Of a DNA stretch of 64,000 nucleotides, positions 57,952-64,000 are shown one piece after another. Made by a program: the position numbers and the translations under genes. How positions within the stretch are numbered: the first letter of the stretch is position 1; every line of letters begins with the position of its first letter. Under the pieces are notes generated by a model, which had not been told where the DNA came from, made no database searches, and saw only the letters and a program-made list of their open reading frames with translations. The stretch is from Corynebacterium pseudokroppenstedtii (GTDB lineage Bacteria > Actinomycetota > Actinomycetes > Mycobacteriales > Mycobacteriaceae): the NCBI RefSeq assembly GCF_019754945.1, contig NZ_JAEUWU010000002.1, positions 372,001 to 436,000 of the forward strand. Direction: 5' to 3'.

Positions 57952-59640
57952 ATGAGTTCCACCTATCAGCCCGATTTGGCTCCGCTGGCAGATAATCTAT
58001 TTGTCTCCGCGTTGGTAGCTTTCCTCCCCTTGGCCACAATCTTTGTCACACTCGGAGTACTGCGGTGGAAGGCCCATTGGGCGGGCCTGACCGCCTTGGC
58101 CGTCTCCTTCGTCATTGCTATCGCAGCCTATGGAATGCCCGCCCACCTTGCGGGCCTTGCCGCCACCCAGGGCGCGGTGTTCGGCATCTTCCCGATCATG
58201 TGGATCGTCATCGCGGCGATCTGGTTCTATGAGATCACGGTTCGCTCGGGCCGCTTCCAGGACTTACGAGCCCTCATCGATCGACTTTCCGACGATCCAC
58301 GCGTGCAGGCAATTCTTATCGCCTTCTGCTTCGGCGGCATGTTGGAAGCGTTGGCCGGATTCGGTGCGCCCCTGGCCATCACCGGCGTCATGCTCCTGAC
58401 CATCGGATTCTCCCGTATGCGCGCTGCGGTGTCGGTCATGGTGGCTAACACTGCTCCGGTTGCCTTCGGTGCTGTGGCAACGCCGATCATTACCGCTGGT
58501 GCGTTGTCGGGTATTGATTACCAGCACATCGGTGCCATCGTCGGCCGACAGACCCCTATTTTGTCCGTCTTTATCCCACTCTTCCTGTGCATTTTGGTGG
58601 ACGGAAAGCGTGGTTTGAAAGAGTGCTGGCCGATCGCGTTCGTTATTGGCCTCGTATTCTCCCTCACCAAGTTCGTGTTCTCTAACTACATCTCGGTGGA
58701 ACTGACTGATATTGCGGCAGCTCTGATGGGTGTCGCTGCCACCGTGATCATGCTGCGCGTGTGGAAGCCGAAGGGCACGGAAGAAGCCCGCGAGCGATTG
58801 TTCGTGGAACGGCAAAAGGAGGACCAGGAAGCTGGTACTCAAGACATCGCTGGTGCAGAGACGGTTGCGCAGGAAACAGAGGAGCGTGAGCTCACCCCCG
58901 GCCGGACGTTCATGGCGCTCTTCCCGTATCTCCTCGTTCTTGTGGTCTTCTCCCTGGCCGAGCTATGCGATCCGGTGAAACACTTCCTGAAGAGCACAGA
59001 CGTCACGATTCACTGGCCAGGTTCAGACGGCCACATTCTGACCGCCGGCGGCAAGGTGTCGGGCGCAACCATCTTTGAATTCACGTGGCTCTCGTCGCCA
59101 GGAACTCTACTGATCATCTCGGGGTTTATTGTTGCCGCTGTGTACCGGGTGTCTTTGAAGGTTTTGGGCCAGGCTTATTGGGAGAATTTGGTGAAGATGA
59201 AATTCTCCATTTTGACAGTTGCTTCCGTGGTTGCCTTGGCGTATGTCATGAACCAGTCCGGTCAGACGATCACGATGGGTACATGGATTGCCGGCGTGGG
59301 TGCGGCCTTCGCGTTCTTCGCCCCGATTCTCGGCTGGCTGGGCACTGCGGTGACCGGTTCCGACACCAGTGCAAACGCATTATTCTCGACGCTACAACAG
59401 ACGGCTGCTGTCAAAGCGAATGTGGATCCTGCTCTCATGGTTGCATCGAATACGTCCGGTGGTGTCGTCGGTAAGCTGGTCAGCCCCCAGAATCTGACCA
59501 TTGTGGCGACGGCGGTCGGCTTGGTTGGACGTGAGTCCGAGATTCTCCGGAAGGTGGTTCTCTGGAGCGTCGGACTTCTGATCGCCCTATGTATCATCAA
59601 CGGGTTGCAGGCAACTGTGTTGAGCTGGATGATTCCGTAA
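57952..59640 (+). CDS. lldP: L-lactate permease
   Basis: 562 residues from ATG 57952. LctP family secondary transporter with about twelve or more helices; IFPIMWIVIAAIWFYEITVRSGRF, FCFGGMLEALAGFGAPLAITGVML and the late GSDTSANALFSTLQQTAA with NTSGGVVGKLVSPQN are family signatures. It takes up L-lactate with protons for LldD. GTG 57934 is in frame six codons upstream and less likely. An LldR-type operator lies upstream. Confidence 0.95.
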   Translation: MSSTYQPDLAPLADNLFVSALVAFLPLATIFVTLGVLRWKAHWAGLTALAVSFVIAIAAYGMPAHLAGLAATQGAVFGIFPIMWIVIAAIWFYEITVRSGRFQDLRALIDRLSDDPRVQAILIAFCFGGMLEALAGFGAPLAITGVMLLTIGFSRMRAAVSVMVANTAPVAFGAVATPIITAGALSGIDYQHIGAIVGRQTPILSVFIPLFLCILVDGKRGLKECWPIAFVIGLVFSLTKFVFSNYISVELTDIAAALMGVAATVIMLRVWKPKGTEEARERLFVERQKEDQEAGTQDIAGAETVAQETEERELTPGRTFMALFPYLLVLVVFSLAELCDPVKHFLKSTDVTIHWPGSDGHILTAGGKVSGATIFEFTWLSSPGTLLIISGFIVAAVYRVSLKVLGQAYWENLVKMKFSILTVASVVALAYVMNQSGQTITMGTWIAGVGAAFAFFAPILGWLGTAVTGSDTSANALFSTLQQTAAVKANVDPALMVASNTSGGVVGKLVSPQNLTIVATAVGLVGRESEILRKVVLWSVGLLIALCIINGLQATVLSWMIP

Positions 59641-59746
59641 CCTCGGATTCGGTAACCTGCGTTGCCAACCTCAGACTCGGCGGTTGGGAGGTTCATGAGG
59701 GGGAGAGGGGGCACTCCCAATCGACAGGGCCATTGAACTGGGTCAT

Positions 59747-60178
59747 TTAAATGCGACAGTCGGGGTCATCGCTATCAATGAGTTCCCCGGCATGCGCGCC
59801 GATCATTAACGTATAGATCTGCTGAACATGGATTAAAACACCTGCCTTGGGTGGGGCGTAACCGTGAGCCTCCGCATAAGCAAGGCACGCATCCCACACC
59901 GGGCCGGTGCGGTGGATTTCTGCCGGACCGATAAACCTGTACCCATCGAGTTCAGCCCAGTCCACCACCGCGACGGCGGCAAGTGAGCCCTCGCGCAGGT
60001 TTTCATAATGCTGACGGCCGGTGTTCTCGTTGTACACCAAAGTGTGGTCGTCCCACACGCGTAACGACCGCTTCGGGCCGAGATTAGGCCGAAGGGTTTC
60101 AGCGTCAGTCACCGTCGCCAAAAACGGAAGTTGCTGGCTGATCATTTCCTTCATGGGATCGGTCAGTGTTGCCATCAT
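59747..60178 (-). CDS. Pyridoxamine 5'-phosphate oxidase-family (FMN-binding split-barrel) protein
   Basis: 143 residues from ATG 60178 (GAAAGGA 3-4 bases upstream). LPFLATVTDAETLRPNLGPKRSLRVWDDHTLVYNENTGRQHYENLREGSLAAVAVVDW is the usual start of FMN-binding split-barrel proteins, with the flavin region GRQHYENLREG. Small members of this group bind FMN or F420 or heme; exact function unknown. It is read away from nrdI with about 240 bases between. Confidence 0.82.
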   Translation of the reverse strand: MMATLTDPMKEMISQQLPFLATVTDAETLRPNLGPKRSLRVWDDHTLVYNENTGRQHYENLREGSLAAVAVVDWAELDGYRFIGPAEIHRTGPVWDACLAYAEAHGYAPPKAGVLIHVQQIYTLMIGAHAGELIDSDDPDCRI

Positions 60179-60325
60179 GCGTCCTTTCAACAGAAAACAC
60201 TCGCGCCCTCGGTAGGGGCTTGCCGACGAAACCCCACGCTGTAGCGCCGAAGGCGCTGAGGTTGCTCCTTATGCGCTGGTCCGCGAGCGAGTCCCCGCGC
60301 GTGAGTTCGTCGTTGAGGCTGTTAT

Positions 60326-60339
60326 TTCATCATGATGAA
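60326..60339. promoter_or_regulatory. 14-base perfect palindrome upstream of nrdIF
   Basis: TTCATCATGATGAA is its own complement and lies about 78 bases before the nrdI start, in the gap 60179-60416. A smaller hairpin AGCGCC/GGCGCT is at 60243-60257. It could be an operator for the nrdIF promoter; it does not match NrdR or DtxR boxes. Confidence 0.4.
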
Positions 60340-60416
60340 TGATAAAGTTCAACCCATTGAATGATGAGGGGCGAACGAGCCCCCTTCAGATCTATCCGCC
60401 TCCACGTGGGAGAACT

Positions 60417-60860
60417 ATGCCGAGTTCATCTAGTGCGCCTGGAACCCACCTTGTCTACTTTTCATCTGCCTCGGGCAACACTGCGCGTTTCGTGGATAAA
60501 CTCCACCTACCCGCGGTCCGAATCCCGATGAGATTGAAAGCTCCCGAGCTTCATGTGTCGGAACCGTATGTGCTTATCACTCCAACGTATGGGGGAGGGG
60601 ATATCGCTCGAGCGGTTCCGCGTCAGGTTATTCGCTTTCTCAACGACGAACAGAACCGACACCTGTTACGCGGAGTAATAACCAGCGGGAACACGAATTT
60701 TGGGGCCGCATTTTGTTGTGCAGGCCCCGTAATTGCGTCGAAATGCCAGGTTCCGGAGCTCTATCGATTCGAGTTATTAGGGACGAGTCGTGATGTTGAA
60801 AAAGTCCGGAATGGATTGACGGAGTTCTGGAAACGCGTGAACGAAATAGAAACCCTTTAG
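60417..60860 (+). CDS. nrdI: Flavodoxin-like NrdI
   Basis: 147 residues from ATG 60417, with GGGAGAA upstream. FMN-binding loop [17 protein letters not shown], then LITPTYGGG and [14 protein letters not shown], all NrdI hallmarks. NrdI supplies the oxidant to the R2 subunit: superoxide/peroxide for class Ib and class Ie. The longer frame from 60339 is rejected because it has no ribosome site. nrdF begins 13 bases after its stop. The CC pair in FGAAFCCAG is usual. Confidence 0.93.
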   Translation: MPSSSSAPGTHLVYFSSASGNTARFVDKLHLPAVRIPMRLKAPELHVSEPYVLITPTYGGGDIARAVPRQVIRFLNDEQNRHLLRGVITSGNTNFGAAFCCAGPVIASKCQVPELYRFELLGTSRDVEKVRNGLTEFWKRVNEIETL

Positions 60861-60873
60861 AGAGGAAAATGGT

Positions 60874-61926
60874 TTGTCCTATATCGATGATTCGATAACC
60901 CCGGCTGAATGGCCCAGGTGTGCCGAAAAGCCATTGCGGCCGGTGAATTGGAATCGCTTACAAGATCCGAAGGACTTGGAAGTGTGGCAGCGATTGACGG
61001 GAAACTTTTGGCTTCCTGAAAAGGTGCCTCTGTCCAATGATATTTCCAGTTGGAATTCGCTACCTGAAGATCTGCGCCAACTCACCGTGAAAGTTTTCAC
61101 CGGATTAACGTTGCTTGACACTGTTCAGGCGACGGTGGGTGAAGTGAGTCAGATACCGGATGGCAGAACCGAGCATGAGCAGGCGGTATATACAAACATT
61201 GCGTTCATGCAGTCCGTACATGCCAGGAGTTATAGCAGTGTTTTTAGCACGTTGTGCAGTACTCCGGAGATCACGGAAGCCTATAGGTGGGCAACGCGCA
61301 ACAGTGTGCTCCAGCAGCGTGCCACTACGGTGATGAAACACTACTATGGCCGGGATCCTTTAAAGCGGAAAGTAGCAGCCACACTGCTGAGTTCACTGCT
61401 CTTATACGCCGGTTTTTATTTGCCATTGTGGTTGAGTTGTCGAGCTAAACTCATGAACACCGCTGACATGATTCGTCTTATTCTTCGTGATAAAGCTGTT
61501 CACGGTTATTATTCCGGATATAAATTTCAGCGGGGGCTCGATGCCCATCCTGAGAGGAAAAATGAGCTCCAAGAGTTTACGTATTCTCTGGTGGACGAGC
61601 TTCTAAATTTGGAGAAAACTTACTCAGGTGAGTTGTATGGCGATATCGCTGCGCCCGATGATTCTCGCAAGAGTGCAGAATCCTCATTCACCTCGCGTCC
61701 GAACTTCGCGGGTGTTATGGCCTTTGTCTATTACAACGCGAACAAAGCTCTCATGAACCTTGGTTATCCAGCCCTGTATGAAGATGAAGCTGAGCGGACC
61801 GAACCAGATATTTTGGCCGCACTCACGCCTGAGGCATCAGAAACGCACGATTTCTTCAGCGGCTCCGGGGCCTCCTATGTGATTGGGAAAACCGAAGCGA
61901 CAGAAGAATCAGACTGGGATTTTTAG
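60874..61926 (+). CDS. nrdF: Ribonucleotide reductase R2 subunit of the metal-free class Ie (QSK type)
   Basis: 350 residues, TTG start with AGAGGAAAA upstream. Clear NrdF: NFWLPEKVPLSNDISSW, GLTLLDT (Asp82), YTNIAFMQSVHARSYSSVFS, LLYAGFYLPLW, RDKAVHGYYSGYKFQ and tail EESDWDF that docks to NrdE. In class Ib R2 the metal ligands are D, E, H, E, E, H. Here Asp82, His116 and His210 remain, but the glutamates are Gln113, Ser173 and Lys207; the radical tyrosine is Tyr120. This QSK triplet defines class Ie, which works without metal by a DOPA radical. nrdI precedes it by 13 bases; nrdE is absent from the window. Confidence 0.93.
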   Translation: MSYIDDSITPAEWPRCAEKPLRPVNWNRLQDPKDLEVWQRLTGNFWLPEKVPLSNDISSWNSLPEDLRQLTVKVFTGLTLLDTVQATVGEVSQIPDGRTEHEQAVYTNIAFMQSVHARSYSSVFSTLCSTPEITEAYRWATRNSVLQQRATTVMKHYYGRDPLKRKVAATLLSSLLLYAGFYLPLWLSCRAKLMNTADMIRLILRDKAVHGYYSGYKFQRGLDAHPERKNELQEFTYSLVDELLNLEKTYSGELYGDIAAPDDSRKSAESSFTSRPNFAGVMAFVYYNANKALMNLGYPALYEDEAERTEPDILAALTPEASETHDFFSGSGASYVIGKTEATEESDWDF

Positions 61927-62109
61927 CAGATGCGTAGGGCAAGTATTGGGTAGCTGGCCAGTTGTTTATCTCCAGTCAGCGTGAAGTAAAGTGCCGTAGC
62001 CCCATGTTTCATCTAAAGTTTTCAAGCGGAGAATTTCGGGGGTTTCATCACTTGATCGCATCAGTCAGTGATCGTCGGATTTCTTACTCCAAAGGTATTT
62101 ACTTTTTGT

Positions 62110-62128
62110 TATGCTAAGCCTAGCCTTA
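62110..62128 (+). promoter_or_regulatory. DtxR (iron) box
   Basis: TATGCTAAGCCTAGCCTTA matches 16 of 19 positions of the DtxR consensus (TWAGGTWAGSCTWACCTWA) and is near-palindromic. It lies 84 bases before the binding-protein start, in the otherwise gene-free gap 61927-62211. Iron-loaded DtxR should repress the transcript. Confidence 0.75.
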
Positions 62129-62211
62129 ATGTAAATGTCGTTAGTTAATCCCGGTCACTGGCCACTGGCGATGGAGTATTTGTGGTAGGCCGAAATTTTC
62201 CAAGGAGAACG

Positions 62212-63252
62212 ATGAAAGTTCAACGTTTCCCGTCATGTAATAAGCATAAGCGGAAGTATACCTTTGGGCTCGCGGTGCTTACTTCCGCTTCGCTCCTGCT
62301 AGTTGGTTGCACTAGTGACAGTAGTGACGCTTCGAATCGCGAAAGCCAGACAAGTCAGTCTTCGTCCTCCGAAGCCACACAGTCTGGCGAGATCACACTA
62401 AAGAACTCGTGGGGCGAAGCGAGCTACCCAGTGAAACCTGAACGTGTAGTTGCGACAGGTACGGCTGTAGATAACTTACTCGCGCTAGGAATCAAACCGA
62501 CGGCCATTATTCACACCCCTACTGACAAAGAACGCCCATGGCAGAAAGAAAAGCTCGAGGGCGTTGAAATCATCGATGCAACAAATGATGGCGAGCTGCC
62601 TGTCGAGAAGATTGCAGCTATACACCCGGATTTCATTGTTGGTGATTACTGGCGAATCACAGAACAAAGTTATGGGGTTTTGAAGGATATTGCGCCGACA
62701 CTAGGTGCCACCGGTACCCAGGGTGGAGAAATAGGGTGGGCATCACAATTAAAGCAGTTAGGTAAGCTCTACGGTAAGGAAGCAAAAGCCAAAGAGATTG
62801 TTGATGCCGACCACAAGCGCTTTGAGGAAATGAAAAAAGCTATCCCAGATTTGAAAGGAAAGACTGGGATTGTGGCTCAGTTCGTTGGGGATAGTCATCA
62901 GTTCGGCGTCGTGACAGATCCGAAGGAACCGGGCAACGCTTTCTTCTATGACTTGGGAATGTCTGTTCCTGAATCAGTCCAGAAGTTACCGTCAAACAGC
63001 TCAGGGCGTGCAATGGTGGCAAGTGAAAACATCAGCGCTTTAAATGCAGACTTCATGGCAATTTACGCCCAGTCTGGTTCAGATGAGGAGATGCGACAGA
63101 TTCCCGGGTACACCGATTTGACCCAGGTTAAGAAAAAGGCGACGAAAGTTGGGGACAGTGCTCTTGTGCAGGGGCTTAACGTCCCGAGTTCATTAAGTCG
63201 CGAATGGTTGCTCAAAGAGCTACGGCCAGAGTTAGAAAACGCCGCTAAGTAG
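62212..63252 (+). CDS. Iron-siderophore ABC transporter substrate-binding lipoprotein
   Basis: 346 residues from ATG 62212 (AAGGAG 5 bases upstream). Lipoprotein signal with lipobox LLVGC, Cys33 being the lipidated residue, then a Ser-rich linker. The FhuD/CeuE-type body has ERVVATGTAVDNLLALGIKPTAI and PDFIVGDYWRITEQSYGVLKDIAPT. It should bind a ferric siderophore outside the membrane and deliver it to an ABC importer, whose other parts are not in this window. A DtxR box lies upstream. The frame from 62182 (10 residues longer) is less likely. Confidence 0.88.
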   Translation: MKVQRFPSCNKHKRKYTFGLAVLTSASLLLVGCTSDSSDASNRESQTSQSSSSEATQSGEITLKNSWGEASYPVKPERVVATGTAVDNLLALGIKPTAIIHTPTDKERPWQKEKLEGVEIIDATNDGELPVEKIAAIHPDFIVGDYWRITEQSYGVLKDIAPTLGATGTQGGEIGWASQLKQLGKLYGKEAKAKEIVDADHKRFEEMKKAIPDLKGKTGIVAQFVGDSHQFGVVTDPKEPGNAFFYDLGMSVPESVQKLPSNSSGRAMVASENISALNADFMAIYAQSGSDEEMRQIPGYTDLTQVKKKATKVGDSALVQGLNVPSSLSREWLLKELRPELENAAK

Positions 63253-63307
63253 TCCGCCTCCCCCAACCTCTTAAAGCGGGCAACAAAATAAAACCCGATA
63301 GGCGATG

Positions 63308-63333
63308 GCTCTATCCTCAGTTGAGGGTAGAGC
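63308..63333. terminator. Strong hairpin terminator
   Basis: GCTCTATCCTCA (63308-63319) pairs with TGAGGGTAGAGC (63322-63333), two-base loop, one G-T pair. It lies between the siderophore-binding gene and the convergent small membrane gene whose stop overlaps it. Confidence 0.65.
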
Positions 63334-63790
63334 TCGGCGTGCGGACAGGGCACATCTGCCCAGCCTGCAGGGCGTTAAACCAGAATGCGACTCTGTGCGC
63401 CAAGCGGGCTAGTGGTCGTTTCGAGATTTGATCAACGGATGTATGGCGCACATGATCACTAGACTCAGAGCTGGATACATCAGAAGCGCTGGAGCAAAGA
63501 TCTCTGGCGAGTCTCGTTGCTGGTCCATGACTGGACTGACAAAAGAGCGCTACAACTAACCCCACAATACCTAGCACTGATTTAACGTGTGCCGAAGTCT
63601 TCTTAAAGATGCCGGCAAAGATAGCGCCGAAAATAGCGCCCAGACCCCCGATAAAGAGCATGTCTAAGAAGGCAGAAGATGCAGTCGTAGCGTTATCTGT
63701 GCCGATGATTACACCTCCTACAAAAGCCACAATAATCATGAGAATTCCGACCACGCCTACGCCCAGAATTCGTTTTGTCGCTGAACTCAC
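63317..63790 (-). CDS. Small membrane protein of unknown function
   Basis: 157 residues, GTG 63790 with ACAGGAG upstream. The first 85 or so residues have three hydrophobic helices (ILGVGVVGILMIIVAFVGGVIIG, FLDMLFIGGLGAIFGAIFAGIF, SVLGIVGLVVALFC). The last 70 are polar with scattered Arg/His and Cys and may be less conserved or read past a former stop. No family recognised. Confidence 0.55.
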   Translation of the reverse strand: MSSATKRILGVGVVGILMIIVAFVGGVIIGTDNATTASSAFLDMLFIGGLGAIFGAIFAGIFKKTSAHVKSVLGIVGLVVALFCQSSHGPATRLARDLCSSASDVSSSESSDHVRHTSVDQISKRPLARLAHRVAFWFNALQAGQMCPVRTPSSTLN

Positions 63791-63957
63791 GAATTAAACT
63801 CCTGTCCTTGGGTTAGGGAAAATAGCTTTCCCTTGCCGCCATACCTATGTGAGTGCAATAGCCATGTAGGCGCCCATCACTCAAGCCGTAAATATGCTAC
63901 GGCGGAACCTGGACTCCTCCTACATAGGGAAACGAATATCGAAAATGTTGAGAACAC

Positions 63958-63979
63958 TGAACATAGTTCATCATGTTCA
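63958..63979. promoter_or_regulatory. Inverted repeat near the right edge
   Basis: TGAACAT (63958-63964) faces ATGTTCA (63973-63979), and TGAAC-ATA-GTTCA is a shorter near-palindrome inside it. It may belong to the promoter of a gene beyond the window. The stretch 63791-64000 has no supported gene. Confidence 0.3.
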
Positions 63980-64000
63980 ATTGCAGATGCCTATAGACTC

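Noticed and set aside
60869-60871. ATG as start of nrdF
   Set aside because: Out of frame with the NrdF protein; the TTG at 60874 is in frame and has AGAGGAAAA upstream.

Overview
The window is a chromosome segment from a Corynebacterium-type actinobacterium (order Mycobacteriales). The main evidence is the central gene order, which matches the mycobacterial/corynebacterial origin region: cca, Nudix (mutT4-type), DUF6049-type protein, murJ, sigM, anti-sigma, trxB, trxA, cwlM, Rv3916c-type, parB, parA, rsmG, jag, yidC, yidD, rnpA, rpmH, dnaA, dnaN, recF, dciA, gyrB. Moderate G+C, DnaA-box-rich DNA on both sides of dnaA and eight parS sites agree with this. Lipid-related and secreted genes suggest a lipophilic, skin-type Corynebacterium (C. 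kroppenstedtii-like is my guess), but the species cannot be proven from the text alone.

Layout. 1-9.6 kb: edge of a DUF5318-type gene, a MarR/universal-stress/membrane-protein cluster, lepB and leuS, an unrecognised 378-residue protein, an SDR enzyme, an SdpI-like membrane protein and a Nudix hydrolase. 9.7-15.2 kb: a YhgE/Pip-type membrane protein with a degenerate ABC ATPase partner, a bile-acid-symporter-family transporter, and an AzlCD (BrnFE-type) amino-acid exporter. 15.2-29.5 kb: cell-envelope and redox block (yqgE, cca, Nudix, DUF6049, murJ with pseudokinase tail, sigM and its anti-sigma, trxB/trxA, cwlM). 29.5-31 kb: a small accessory patch with a ribbon-helix-helix antitoxin, a truncated coupled partner and a HicB-like gene broken by an in-frame TGA. 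31-47.6 kb: chromosome segregation (parAB), rsmG, jag, yidC/yidD, rnpA, rpmH, then the replication initiation block with oriC. 47.7-57 kb: amino-acid permease, DUF6918 protein, M18 aminopeptidase, arginase-like enzyme, a secreted lipase and a secreted trypsin-like protease, an MFS transporter. 56.3-59.6 kb: L-lactate utilisation (lldD, lldP) with an LldR-type operator. 60-64 kb: PPOX-family protein, nrdI-nrdF, an iron-siderophore binding lipoprotein behind a DtxR box, and a small membrane protein.

The most striking item is nrdF at 60874-61926. Its R2 subunit has three metal-binding glutamates replaced by Gln113, Ser173 and Lys207 while Asp82, both histidines and the radical tyrosine Tyr120 remain. 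This QSK pattern is that of the metal-free class Ie ribonucleotide reductases, which use a DOPA radical made from the tyrosine with NrdI and oxygen. nrdI lies directly upstream, and no nrdE is present here. Together with iron uptake under apparent DtxR control next door, this suggests a ribonucleotide reductase suited to metal starvation.

Other points: several genes seem to be transcribed without a leader (a -10 box 6-8 bases before the start codon); CwlM has lost most zinc-site and catalytic residues of the amidase fold, in line with a regulatory role; the ATPase next to the Pip protein lacks the Walker A lysine; no rRNA, tRNA or CRISPR was found.
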